Below the pieces are notes generated by a model. It had not been told where the DNA came from and ran no database searches. It worked only from the letters and a program-made list of their open reading frames with translations. Both the position numbers and the translations under genes were made by a program. 64,000 nt of DNA from Sporosarcina globispora (GTDB lineage Bacteria; Bacillota; Bacilli; Bacillales; Cytobacillaceae), in NCBI RefSeq assembly GCF_001274725.1, contig NZ_LGUF01000007.1, forward strand, positions 1,666,273 to 1,730,272, given 5' to 3'. Below, piece after piece: positions 17,174 to 25,541 of this stretch (its first letter is position 1; every line of letters begins with the position of its first letter).

Positions 17174-17398
17174 TTGAAGGAGAATGAATATACTCACAAG
17201 CCGTTACTCACCAAACGAGAAAGAGAAGTATTCGAATTGTTAGTACAAGATAAAACAACAAGGGAAATCGCTGGTGAATTGTTTATTAGTGAAAAAACGG
17301 TTCGGAACCACATTTCCAATGCCATGCAAAAGCTTGGTGTAAAGGGGCGATCACAAGCTGTTGTAGAGCTCCTTCGAATGGGAGAGCTAGAACTTTAA
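17174..17398 (+). CDS. gerE: Spore coat regulator GerE
   Basis: Late mother-cell transcription factor that activates and represses coat genes together with sigma-K. The 74-residue protein is almost entirely a LuxR-type helix-turn-helix (LLTKREREVFELLVQDKT...EKTVRNHISNAMQKLGVKGRSQAV). TTG at 17174 is chosen because AAGGAGGG precedes it and it gives the 74-residue length known for GerE; an upstream ATG at 17093 lies within the sigma-K promoter. Expression should be confined to late sporulation. Confidence 0.96.
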   Translation: MKENEYTHKPLLTKREREVFELLVQDKTTREIAGELFISEKTVRNHISNAMQKLGVKGRSQAVVELLRMGELEL

Positions 17399-17560
17399 TT
17401 TAGACCGGCTATCCTTCTGGGATGCCGGTTATCACATTTTATTAGGGGATTTTTTCATTATTGGATTTATTTCTGTCTTGAAATTTATACTGAAAAAGGT
17501 GAAAATAAATGCACAAGGTCAGAAAAAACATCGTAAAAGCTTAAATGGGAGTGTTTATGA

Positions 17561-18019
17561 ATGAAGCTTGAAGATCCTAAAACAAATGAAATAAATGATA
17601 TTGTAGCTGAATTAGAAAAAGACTTAAGATACATATCCGGCATAATCAAACAAAAGGGAAGGGAAATTCTAAGTGATTTCACAATCACCCCTCCTCAGTT
17701 TGTGGCATTGCAATGGCTTTTTGAAGAAGGTGATATGACAATTGGTGAGCTTTCAAACAAAATGTATCTTGCATGCAGCACGACAACAGATCTTGTTGAC
17801 CGAATGGAGAAAAACACCCTTGTAAAGAGGGTGAAAGACCCAAATGACCGAAGAGTGGTCCGGATCCACTTACTTGAAGAAGGTGAGCGGATTATTGAAG
17901 AGGTTATTAAAAAACGCCAGGACTATCTAAAAGAAGTTCTTAAAAATTCTTCACACAATGAGGTCTTGTTCTTAAAAGATAACTTAATGAAATTACACCA
18001 TGATATGCGAGGAGAATGA
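17561..18019 (+). CDS. ysmB: MarR family transcriptional regulator
   Basis: 152-residue winged-helix regulator. The MarR core is clear: [65 protein letters not shown], i.e. recognition helix then the D-x-R-D-R-R wing near residue 85-95. GGAGTG precedes the ATG. It sits between gerE and racE and overlaps the racE leader region; the position is that of ysmB. Its regulon and ligand are unknown. A weak ACCGGC/GCCGGT hairpin at 17404-17428 ends gerE. Confidence 0.88.
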   Translation: MKLEDPKTNEINDIVAELEKDLRYISGIIKQKGREILSDFTITPPQFVALQWLFEEGDMTIGELSNKMYLACSTTTDLVDRMEKNTLVKRVKDPNDRRVVRIHLLEEGERIIEEVIKKRQDYLKEVLKNSSHNEVLFLKDNLMKLHHDMRGE

Positions 18020-18029
18020 GGCGGTACTT

Positions 18030-18824
18030 TTGAAACAACCTATAGGAATTATTGACTCTGGAGTCGGAGGCTTAACAGTTGCAAAAGAAATCATGCGGCA
18101 GCTGCCTAATGAAGATATCGTTTACCTTGGAGATACAGCACGATGCCCCTATGGGCCCCGGCCTGGTGGAGAGGTTAAATCTTTTACTTGGCGAATGACG
18201 GAATACCTGCTTGGCAAAAATATAAAAATGCTGGTCATTGCCTGCAATACTGCTACTGCAGTAGCCCTGGAAGAAATACGCAAGGAACTTCCGATACCGG
18301 TTATCGGTGTCATCTTCCCTGGAGCAAGAACAGCTATAAAGGTAACGAAAAATCATAAGATTGGTGTCATTGGAACAGAAGGCACTGTCAAAAGCAAGGC
18401 ATATGAAAATGCATTGATTCAGATAAACAGCAGGTCTGCCGTGCATAGTCTGGCATGCCCGAAATTTGTCCCCCTCGTAGAGAGTGGAGAATATGAAAGC
18501 TCTGTTGCCAAAAAAATTGTGGCAGAAACGCTTCAGCCTTTAAAAGGAAGAGGAATGGATACACTTATTCTGGGATGTACGCATTATCCTTTATTAGAAC
18601 CGATTATTAAAAATGTAATGGGAAAAGACGTAAAGGTCATCAGTTCGGGTGAGGAAACAGCAAGGGAAGCAAGTACCATTCTGCACCATCATGGCATGCT
18701 TAAAGCTGCGGCTGGGGCCCCCGAGTATAAATTTTTTACAACTGGCTCCACAGCCATATTTTCAAAAATTGCTTCAAAGTGGCTTGGATTCCCAGTGAAT
18801 AATGCAGAAAAAATTTCTCTTTAA
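18030..18824 (+). CDS. racE: Glutamate racemase
   Basis: Interconverts L- and D-glutamate for peptidoglycan. 264 residues, with N-terminal [17 protein letters not shown], catalytic cysteines in VIACNTATA (near 74) and LGCTHYPLL (near 185), and [12 protein letters not shown] chose TTG at 18030, which follows GAGGCGG and aligns with the known family start (a few residues before PIG-DSGVGG); an ATG at 18000 lies inside ysmB. It is ten bases after ysmB and probably co-transcribed. Confidence 0.94.
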   Translation: MKQPIGIIDSGVGGLTVAKEIMRQLPNEDIVYLGDTARCPYGPRPGGEVKSFTWRMTEYLLGKNIKMLVIACNTATAVALEEIRKELPIPVIGVIFPGARTAIKVTKNHKIGVIGTEGTVKSKAYENALIQINSRSAVHSLACPKFVPLVESGEYESSVAKKIVAETLQPLKGRGMDTLILGCTHYPLLEPIIKNVMGKDVKVISSGEETAREASTILHHHGMLKAAAGAPEYKFFTTGSTAIFSKIASKWLGFPVNNAEKISL

Positions 18825-18832
18825 CAAACGCA

Positions 18833-18866
18833 AACACCTTCAGATTTTTTTCAGAAGGTGTTTTTT
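18833..18866 (+). terminator. Terminator after racE
   Basis: AACACCTTC / GAAGGTGTT followed by T's. Confidence 0.88.
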
Positions 18867-18876
18867 CTGTTTGGGA

Positions 18877-18904
18877 TTACATTTTAAAAAAGCTTTGGTA
18901 TGAT
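18877..18904 (+). promoter_or_regulatory. Candidate promoter of recQ
   Basis: TTACAT, a 16-base spacer and TATGAT. Confidence 0.5.
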
Positions 18905-18946
18905 GAAAAATGAAAGATAAAATAATTAGTTGAGTTGGTGATCAAT

Positions 18947-21088
18947 TTGCTGGCACAAGCCGAAAACTATCTGCAAAAATATTTTGGATATACCTCTTTC
19001 CGTCCAGGACAAAAAGAGATTATTCAAAATATCCTTGGACAAACCAATACTCTTGGCATTCTCCCAACCGGAGGCGGTAAGTCAATCTGCTTCCAAATAC
19101 CCGCACTTGTACTCCCCGGAACGGCCATTGTAATTTCTCCGTTAATATCCCTGATGAAGGATCAAGTAGATGCCCTTAATCTTGCCGGCATCCCGGCTGC
19201 TTTTATCAACAGCACATTGTCTTCATATGAGTATCAGCATATTGTGGCTGGAGTACAAAATGGTGAGTATAAACTCGTGTATGTGGCACCGGAACGTTTT
19301 GGCTCCATGGCCTTTTTGGAATTATTAAACGATATACCTATCAGCGCAATCGTCTTTGATGAAGCACACTGTATTTCTCAATGGGGGCATGACTTCAGGC
19401 CAAGTTATCGCTCCGTTGTCGCAGAGCTTAACAATTTGAACCAGAAGCCTGTGATTGCCGCATTGACAGCGACAGCAACACGGGATGTTGCAGATGATAT
19501 TCGCAGGCTTTTAAGCATAGAAGAGGAAAATACGTTTATTACTGGTTTTGCAAGGGAGAACCTATCTTTTCACGTTATGAAAGGTGTTAACAAAAGGGAC
19601 TTTATATTGCAGACCATAAAGAAACATAAAAATGAAGCTGGGATTATATATACTTCAAGCCGCAAGGAAACGGACCAGCTGTACCAATTTTTAAAAGGCA
19701 AGAACTGCTCAGCTGCCAAATATCATGCAGGTTTAAAGGAAGAAGAAAGAAAAGAAGCACAGGATGCTTTTGTATACGATGAATCAGAAATTATGGTTGC
19801 AACAAATGCTTTCGGAATGGGGATTGATAAATCCAATGTCAGATATGTCATCCATTATAATCTTCCGCGGAACGTAGAAGCTTATTATCAGGAAGCGGGA
19901 AGGGCAGGCAGAGATGGCACGGATAGCATATGCTATCTGCTGTTTGCTCCTCAGGATATCCAGCTGCAGAAGTTTTTGATTGAGGAGAGCAGTCTGGATC
20001 CTCAGAAAATAGATCAGGAATACAGCAAGCTTAAGGATATGGTTAATTACTGCCATACAGAAAAATGCCTTCAGTCCTATATTATAGAATATTTTGATGA
20101 AGATGCTGAATCTATTCAATGCGGTAAATGCAGCAGCTGCCTGGACGAACGGAAAAGCATAGATATCACTCAGGAAGCTTTAATGATTTTTTCATGCATT
20201 AAGCGAATGGGAGAAAGATTTGGCGTTACTTTAACAGCCCAGGTTTTGAAAGGGTCAAATAATAAGAGAATCCGCGAAATGAATTTTAATAAACTTTCAA
20301 CATTTGGATTGATGAAAAACCGCAAAGAAAAAGAGATTGCTGATATGATAAATTATCTGCTGGCTGAGGACTATCTGATTTTAACAGATGGAAAATATCC
20401 GACAGTAAAGCTGTCGGCCAAGGCTGTTCCAGTTTTGAAAGGGCAGAAAAGAATATACATGAAAATAAATGAGCCTGGACCTGTTCAGGAAACGGAAGAA
20501 AACAATGAACTCTTCGAAATGCTGAGAAAGCTCAGGAAAAAGATTTCAGATGAGGAAAACGTCCCTCCATTTGTAGTATTTGCTGATACGGCACTAAAAG
20601 AAATGAGCCGCTATTTTCCCGTCAGCAAGGACATGATGCTGAATATAAAAGGTGTGGGTCAAATGAAGTTTGATAAGTATGGGGAATATTTTATCCAGGC
20701 TATCAAAGAATTTGCCGACAAACATAACATTTCCCCCAGGCCGGCAGCAGAAATGCAGTCAAGGACAGAGGAACCAATAGATGATCGTCCAAGCTACCAG
20801 GTTTCTTTTGACTATTTTATTGATGGGGTTACAATAAAGGACATAGCTAAAAAGCGCAACTTTTCACCTATAACGATTCAGGAGCACATATTGCGCTCTA
20901 TTAAAGAAGGCAATGCAATCGACTGGTTAGGTGTTTTCAATGAAACAGAAGAAGAGCTCGTTTTACAGGCAGCCGATAAAGTTGGAAGAGACAAGCTTAA
21001 ACCAATTAAAGAAGAACTTCCGGAAGAAATAGACTATTTTAAAATCAAAGCAATCCTAGTAAAAAATGAACTGCAGGAACAAGCATGA
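18947..21088 (+). CDS. recQ: RecQ-type ATP-dependent DNA helicase, long form
   Basis: 3'-5' helicase for recombination and fork repair. The 713-residue protein has Walker A ILPTGGGKSICFQIP near 37-51, DEAHCISQWGHDFRPSY near 138, motif VI YYQEAGRAGRDG near 313, a zinc site (CHTEKC...CGKCSSC near 365-395), an RQC winged helix, an HRDC domain near 530-605 and a C-terminal helix-turn-helix (VTIKDIAKKRNFSPITIQEHI). TTG at 18947 follows GGTGATC, an exact match to the 16S anti-SD; a GTG at 18935 has none. It is longer than B. subtilis RecQ (591) and is inserted between racE and gerM, where B. subtilis has no helicase. Confidence 0.93.
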   Translation: MLAQAENYLQKYFGYTSFRPGQKEIIQNILGQTNTLGILPTGGGKSICFQIPALVLPGTAIVISPLISLMKDQVDALNLAGIPAAFINSTLSSYEYQHIVAGVQNGEYKLVYVAPERFGSMAFLELLNDIPISAIVFDEAHCISQWGHDFRPSYRSVVAELNNLNQKPVIAALTATATRDVADDIRRLLSIEEENTFITGFARENLSFHVMKGVNKRDFILQTIKKHKNEAGIIYTSSRKETDQLYQFLKGKNCSAAKYHAGLKEEERKEAQDAFVYDESEIMVATNAFGMGIDKSNVRYVIHYNLPRNVEAYYQEAGRAGRDGTDSICYLLFAPQDIQLQKFLIEESSLDPQKIDQEYSKLKDMVNYCHTEKCLQSYIIEYFDEDAESIQCGKCSSCLDERKSIDITQEALMIFSCIKRMGERFGVTLTAQVLKGSNNKRIREMNFNKLSTFGLMKNRKEKEIADMINYLLAEDYLILTDGKYPTVKLSAKAVPVLKGQKRIYMKINEPGPVQETEENNELFEMLRKLRKKISDEENVPPFVVFADTALKEMSRYFPVSKDMMLNIKGVGQMKFDKYGEYFIQAIKEFADKHNISPRPAAEMQSRTEEPIDDRPSYQVSFDYFIDGVTIKDIAKKRNFSPITIQEHILRSIKEGNAIDWLGVFNETEEELVLQAADKVGRDKLKPIKEELPEEIDYFKIKAILVKNELQEQA

Positions 21089-21091
21089 TAG

Positions 21092-21116
21092 AGAAGCTCC
21101 TTTGGGGCTTCTTTTC
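21092..21116 (+). terminator. Terminator after recQ
   Basis: AGAAGCTCC / GGGGCTTCT, a short loop, then TTTTC. Confidence 0.7.
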
Positions 21117-21130
21117 TATGAAAGATAAGA

Positions 21131-21270
21131 GAATTTGAACGTCGATAACTGCCTAGCTCCACAAGGAACGCTTCGACAGCTTTATCATCGCACGACTAAA
21201 AGCGCAAGCTTTTAGGAGGAGCGCCTACCCCCTCGAGATGTCGGGGGTGGGCAAGGCGCTTCCGCTTTTC
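21131..21270 (+). repeat. Dispersed intergenic repeat, copy 3 (recQ-gerM gap)
   Basis: GAATTTGAACGTCGATAACT, CCTAGCTCC, a palindromic AAAGCGCAAGCTTTT section, CCCCTCGAG, TGTCGGGGGTGGGCAAGGCGC and TTCCGCTTTTCC. It has the same orientation and ends as copy 1. Confidence 0.8.
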
Positions 21271-21386
21271 CTTTCTGTTTGTCCAAATTTGTCAAAAATC
21301 TATTAACACTTTTATCCCAAAAGACGGTCTAAATTACAGATAGGCTCGTATACATGTAGTACAAACTGTCTCAGGGGGGATTATGT

Positions 21387-22454
21387 ATGTCTATAAATAA
21401 AAAAACGTCTATAGTGTCAGCTGTGCTGGTATCATCTGTTTTATTATCAGGCTGCGGATTGTTTGGAAGCCAGGGGAAAGAAAAGGTCGATCCGCCAAAA
21501 GCAGTATCTTATACCGATGAAGGCGAAAGTGTTGCCGAAGAAATAACTGGAAAAGAAACAGCCGAAAATGAAGAGGGTGTTACGGCAAATCTTAAAACAG
21601 AGCTTTACTTGATTGATAAGAATGGGTATGTCGTTCCTGCGACAATTGATCTTCCAAAAACCAATTCAGTTGCTGCACAGGCATTAGAGTACCTGGTAGA
21701 AAACGGGCCTGTTACAGAGCTTCTTCCTAATGATTTCCGTGCAGTCCTTCCGGCTGATACAAAAGTTTCTGTAAATATTAAAGATAAAGTTGCAACCGTC
21801 GATTTTTCAAAAGAGTTTCAGGAATATGCTCCAGAAGATGAAAAGAAAATTCTCCAATCAGTTACGTGGACGCTTACACAATTTGATTCCATTGACAAAG
21901 TTAAGCTGACATTAAACGGACATGAATTAAAAGAGATGCCTGTGAATGGCACTCCGGTTAGTTCGGCGCTAAGCAGAGCCAATGGAATAAACATGGATAC
22001 AACGGAAGTAGTGGATATCACTAATACGAAGCCGGTTACCGTTTATTATCTGGGCGGGGATGAAGAAAACTATTATTACGTGCCTGTCACCAAGCGTGTC
22101 AGCAATGACATGGACAATAAAGTTGAAGCGGTTGTATCCGAACTGATAAAAGGGCCGAACTATGCTTCCAATCTCGTGACAGACTTCCTGCCGGATGTAG
22201 AGCTGCTTGAAGCTCCAAAAATTGAAGAAGGAAAAGTCACATTGAACTTCAATGAGAATGTTTTCAGCAGCTTCGAAGAAAAAATGATTTCCAAGCATTT
22301 GCTGAATGCACTTGTCCTTTCACTGACAGAACAAAAGGGCATCGAAAGCGTGGCTGTCACAGTCGATGGCAAAGCAGAGATTGTCAATGAAGATGGCCAA
22401 AAACTATCTGAGCCTGTAACCCGTCCTGAAAATGTGAATACAGGAAGTTTTTAA
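21387..22454 (+). CDS. gerM: Germination/sporulation lipoprotein GerM
   Basis: Lipoprotein needed for sporulation and spore germination. The 355-residue product has a type II signal (SAVLVSSVLLSGC, lipidated Cys 23), an acidic linker, and two GerMN domains near residues 85-195 and 225-335, each with the x-VDFSKEFQ or L-NFNENVFS strand. CAGGGGGG precedes the ATG. TATACATG at 21350-21357, with an upstream CTAAATT, loosely resembles a sigma-E promoter, which would agree with mother-cell expression known in B. subtilis; I rate that match as weak. Confidence 0.93.
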   Translation: MSINKKTSIVSAVLVSSVLLSGCGLFGSQGKEKVDPPKAVSYTDEGESVAEEITGKETAENEEGVTANLKTELYLIDKNGYVVPATIDLPKTNSVAAQALEYLVENGPVTELLPNDFRAVLPADTKVSVNIKDKVATVDFSKEFQEYAPEDEKKILQSVTWTLTQFDSIDKVKLTLNGHELKEMPVNGTPVSSALSRANGINMDTTEVVDITNTKPVTVYYLGGDEENYYYVPVTKRVSNDMDNKVEAVVSELIKGPNYASNLVTDFLPDVELLEAPKIEEGKVTLNFNENVFSSFEEKMISKHLLNALVLSLTEQKGIESVAVTVDGKAEIVNEDGQKLSEPVTRPENVNTGSF

Positions 22455-22490
22455 TAGAGCAGATTTTGTTATACTATATAGTAACAGGAA

Positions 22491-22524
22491 AAAGAGGTTG
22501 GCATTTAATGCCGCCTCTTCTTTG
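22491..22524 (+). terminator. Terminator between gerM and rph
   Basis: AAGAGG(TT)GGCAT / ATGCC(G)CCTCTT, then CTTTG. A TTATACT -10-like site stands just upstream at 22469. Confidence 0.6.
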
Positions 22525-22617
22525 TTGGTAAAATGAAGCCTGGACAAAAACATACTAAGGGCGATGCCCTGGTTAAATAATTTTTTTAACATATGCAAAA
22601 GAAGGGGGAATCAGCTT

Positions 22618-23388
22618 ATGCGTGCAGATGGACGTGAACCTAAGCAGCTTAGGCCTATACATATTGAAACAGATTATTTAAAGCATCCTGAGGGCTCTGT
22701 CCTCATAACGGTGGGAGACACGAAGGTGATTTGTACAGCAAGCATCGATGAGAGGGTCCCTCCTTTTATGAGGGGACAGGGGAAAGGCTGGATAACAGCT
22801 GAATATTCCATGCTTCCAAGAGCAACAGAGCAGAGAAATATCAGGGAATCAGCAAAAGGGAAAATTTCAGGGAGAACAATGGAAATTCAGCGCCTGATCG
22901 GCCGTGCTCTCCGTGCAGTGGTGGATCTTGATGCACTTGGCGAAAGAACGGTTTGGCTTGATTGTGACGTAATCCAGGCGGATGGAGGGACCCGGACAGC
23001 ATCCATTACCGGAGCCTTTATTGCTATGGCGCAGGCGATGGATAAGCTGTACAGCAGCAAGAAGCTTACTCACTATCCAATCAATGATTTCCTAGCTGCC
23101 ACAAGCGTGGGAATTCTTAAGAACAAGCAGGCTGTAGTGGATTTAAATTATATTGAAGACTCCTCTGCTGAAGTAGATATGAATGTCGTTATGACTGGCA
23201 GCGGTGAGTTTGTGGAGCTTCAGGGAACCGGTGAAGAAGCGACTTTTTCTTATACCCAGCTGCAGGAAATGCTGAGTGCTGCTCAGGAAGGGATTTCAGA
23301 GCTGTTTGAGCTTCAAAAGGCTGCACTCGGAGAGAAAATCACAGAACACATTCACAGCAAAAGAGAAAAGCTGGGGGGGAGGGCATAG
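22618..23388 (+). CDS. rph: Ribonuclease PH
   Basis: Phosphorolytic 3' exonuclease that trims tRNA ends. The 256-residue protein begins [14 protein letters not shown] and shows the RNase PH signatures [43 protein letters not shown] and [20 protein letters not shown]. The start at 22618 follows AAGGGGGAATC; an ATG-less upstream extension is not supported. The ysnA ITPase follows after 1 base, forming rph-ysnA-ysnB. Confidence 0.95.
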   Translation: MRADGREPKQLRPIHIETDYLKHPEGSVLITVGDTKVICTASIDERVPPFMRGQGKGWITAEYSMLPRATEQRNIRESAKGKISGRTMEIQRLIGRALRAVVDLDALGERTVWLDCDVIQADGGTRTASITGAFIAMAQAMDKLYSSKKLTHYPINDFLAATSVGILKNKQAVVDLNYIEDSSAEVDMNVVMTGSGEFVELQGTGEEATFSYTQLQEMLSAAQEGISELFELQKAALGEKITEHIHSKREKLGGRA

Positions 23389-23389
23389 C

Positions 23390-24001
23390 ATGCAGGAAGT
23401 CATTATCGCTACTAAAAACGCAGGTAAAGCGAGAGAGTTTGAACGGATGTTCAAGCCTCTTGGGTATGAGGTTAAAACGCTGCTGGATTATCCGGATTTT
23501 CAGGATGTAGAGGAAACAGGAAGCACATTTGAAGAGAATGCCATTCTTAAAGCAGAAGCTGTTTCTAAAGCTTTTGAAAGAATGGTAATTGCCGATGATT
23601 CAGGGTTGATCATTGATGCGCTGGGTGGAAAGCCAGGTATTTATTCCGCCCGCTACGCAGGCGAAGAAAAAAATGATCAGAAAAACATGGATAAAGTTCT
23701 CGATGAGCTGGAAAATGTTCCGGATAATAAGCGACAGGCGCGATTCTACTGTGCTCTTGCAATCGCTGCTCCCGGAAAAGCGACTGAAACAGTTGCAGGA
23801 ACTTGCGAAGGCTATATTTTAAGAGAAAAACGAGGGACTTATGGATTTGGCTATGATCCTATTTTCTTTGCAGAAGCAAAAGACAAAGCAATGGCTGAAT
23901 TAATGCCGGAGGAAAAAAGCCAGATCAGCCATAGAGCGAATGCGCTTAAAAAGCTGGAGGAGCTGCTTCCTTTTTTCCTGGCGGAAGCTGAGAACTCATG
24001 A
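23390..24001 (+). CDS. ysnA: dITP/XTP pyrophosphatase (RdgB/HAM1 family)
   Basis: Removes non-canonical purine triphosphates (ITP, XTP, dITP). The 203-residue protein has the family hallmarks: [13 protein letters not shown] at the N-terminus, [37 protein letters not shown] near 66-90 and [12 protein letters not shown] near 148. GGGGGGAGGG precedes the ATG. Its stop overlaps the ysnB start by four bases (ATGA), so translation is coupled. Confidence 0.95.
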   Translation: MQEVIIATKNAGKAREFERMFKPLGYEVKTLLDYPDFQDVEETGSTFEENAILKAEAVSKAFERMVIADDSGLIIDALGGKPGIYSARYAGEEKNDQKNMDKVLDELENVPDNKRQARFYCALAIAAPGKATETVAGTCEGYILREKRGTYGFGYDPIFFAEAKDKAMAELMPEEKSQISHRANALKKLEELLPFFLAEAENS

Positions 24002-24516
24002 AAGTTCTGATTGTCAGTGATAGCCATGGATTAACCTCTGAACTCAGTCAAATTCGTGATATGCATCCTAATATGGATTTGATGATTCACTGCGGAGATT
24101 CTGAGCTTCAAGCTGATCATGAATCATTAAAAGGCTATGCAGCTGTAAGAGGAAATTGCGACTTTGAGGCAGCATTTCCGGAGGATAGAATAGAAGAGGC
24201 TGGGGGACTGCGCTTTTTCGTCACACACGGCCATAGATATTCCGTAAAGTCTACTTTAATGAATCTGTCATACAGGGCACGTGAATTGAAAGCAGATATC
24301 GTATGTTTTGGCCATTCACATGGTTTGGGTACTGAAATGTCTGATGGGATTTTATTTATCAACCCTGGCAGTATACGGCTGCCAAGAGGAAGAACCGAAA
24401 AGACATATATCATACTGGAAATTCGGGAAAAAGGTGTTACACTGGATGTGTATGACATATCTGATGGAAAGATTCCTGAGCTTACACAAAAATTTTTACT
24501 GGTAAAAGGCCATTAA
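23998..24516 (+). CDS. ysnB: YfcE/MJ0936-type metallophosphoesterase
   Basis: Small calcineurin-fold phosphodiesterase of 172 residues with all metal-site motifs: VSDSHG (6-11), HCGDSE (31-36), RGNCD (50-54), VTHGH and FGHSHG. The natural substrate is unknown; members hydrolyse phosphodiesters. It is the last gene of rph-ysnA-ysnB, as in B. subtilis. Confidence 0.9.
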   Translation: MKVLIVSDSHGLTSELSQIRDMHPNMDLMIHCGDSELQADHESLKGYAAVRGNCDFEAAFPEDRIEEAGGLRFFVTHGHRYSVKSTLMNLSYRARELKADIVCFGHSHGLGTEMSDGILFINPGSIRLPRGRTEKTYIILEIREKGVTLDVYDISDGKIPELTQKFLLVKGH

Positions 24517-24532
24517 TTTGAATATAATAACT

Positions 24533-24553
24533 GAGGGAAGCCAGTCTTCCCTC
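24533..24553 (+). terminator. Hairpin after ysnB
   Basis: GAGGGAAG / CTTCCCTC, 5-base loop. A-rich rather than T-rich sequence follows, so termination strength is uncertain. Confidence 0.5.
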
Positions 24554-24580
24554 GCTAAAATAAAAATATTTTATAAAGTG

Positions 24581-24609
24581 TTGACTTCTGATCATTTGTC
24601 TAATATAAT
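24581..24609 (+). promoter_or_regulatory. Sigma-A promoter of the tRNA-Arg gene
   Basis: TTGACT, a 17-base spacer and a perfect TATAAT; start near 24616, about 45 bases before the tRNA. Confidence 0.8.
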
Positions 24610-24620
24610 AAATCTTGTCG

Positions 24621-24639
24621 TTGAGATAATTAATCTCAA
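24621..24639. promoter_or_regulatory. 19-bp palindrome between promoter and tRNA-Arg
   Basis: TTGAGATAATTAATCTCAA: 7-base arms TTGAGAT/ATCTCAA. It would be in the 5' leader of the tRNA precursor, either as a hairpin or as an operator. I recognise no regulator for it. Confidence 0.5.
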
Positions 24640-24660
24640 TCAAGTAAAATAATTCAATAT

Positions 24661-24737
<77 letters not shown>

Positions 24738-24778
24738 TTTACACATCTGGCAACACTACATATCTTACCGAATTTTTA

Positions 24779-24803
24779 CTCACCATTTTGGTGGGTTTTT
24801 TTG
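24779..24803 (+). terminator. Terminator after tRNA-Arg
   Basis: CTCACC / GGTGGG followed by seven T. From here to 25541 there is no gene; the stretch holds the ilvB control region. Confidence 0.75.
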
Positions 24804-24961
24804 TTTTTATTTTGGCACTAAATTGCAGGGGCCTGAGATAAGCGATCAGTATTTAAACCAATTATTAAACCTCTATTCTTTAAAAAATTCGTTGCTGCAT
24901 CACTTAATCTAATAAAAATATTTAAATTTTTTTTGTCCTAAGGAATGTGAATATATCAACA

Positions 24962-24978
24962 ATGTAAGCGGATACAGA
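24962..24978 (+). promoter_or_regulatory. cre site (CcpA) upstream of ilvB
   Basis: ATGTAAGCGGATACAGA matches WTGNAARCGNWWWCAWW at all but one position. It is centred about 88 bases before the predicted start, the position of the activating cre of B. subtilis ilvB. Confidence 0.8.
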
Positions 24979-24994
24979 AAAACAGACTAATCTA

Positions 24995-25009
24995 AATTAT
25001 CAAATAATT
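24995..25009 (+). promoter_or_regulatory. CodY-like box upstream of ilvB
   Basis: AATTATCAAATAATT compared with AATTTTCWGAAAATT: three mismatches. CodY repression of ilvB is known in B. subtilis; this particular site is inferred. Confidence 0.45.
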
Positions 25010-25022
25010 CACAAAAAGGGTG

Positions 25023-25051
25023 TTGACGGCTGATAAAAATGGGCGTAAGAT
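25023..25051 (+). promoter_or_regulatory. Sigma-A promoter of the ilv-leu operon
   Basis: TTGACG, a 17-base spacer and TAAGAT; start near 25058, giving a leader of about 480 bases, as in B. subtilis. Confidence 0.75.
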
Positions 25052-25235
25052 AGTCCTCAATATAAGAAATTCACAACATTAAGTTAAATAGAATTATAAC
25101 CTGCATCTAAGTGAAATCTCACTCTCAATATGAATTTTGGATTTTTTTAACTTATTAATTCAGTGGTTTAAAGCGTTAGTGTTTTAAGGGGTTTAACTCC
25201 AAATAGGAAAAGCGTAGAAGAGGATAAGTAGTTTT

Positions 25236-25508
25236 ATGACAGGACATTCACAGAGAGCCGGAGATGCTGAAAACCGGCAATGCCCTCATAAAATGAACTC
25301 ACCTCTGAGCGCAGTCCTGAAAAAGGATCGACTAGGGGCTGCCGGGTGTTCTACACCCGTTATCAAAACGAATAGCATTCTGCTGTTCATGAGTGCACGC
25401 ATCAAAAGCGTGAATCAGGGTGGTACCGTGGAACAGGTTATCAAAGCCTTTTCATCCCTTATACCTACAATCGATAGGTGTCTTTAGGGATGGAAGGGCT
25501 TTTTATAT
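25236..25508 (+). ncRNA. Leucine T-box leader of ilvB
   Basis: Stem I closes with AGGAC (25241) and GTCCT (25314). The AGAGAGCCGG...AAACCGG distal part and the specifier loop GAA-CTC-ACC give a CTC (Leu) specifier at 25298-25300. The antiterminator GGGTGGTACCGTGGAAC (25419-25435) offers UGGU for the uncharged tRNA 3' end. The competing terminator pairs AAAGCC..CATCCC with GGGATG..GGGCTT and runs into T's (25444-25508). Uncharged tRNA-Leu should permit transcription of ilv-leu. Confidence 0.95.
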
Positions 25509-25541
25509 TGGAGTTTATAAAAATGAGGAGGTTATCAACAA

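Noticed and set aside
25236..25487. 83-residue frame upstream of ilvB
   Set aside because: It coincides with the leucine T-box RNA.
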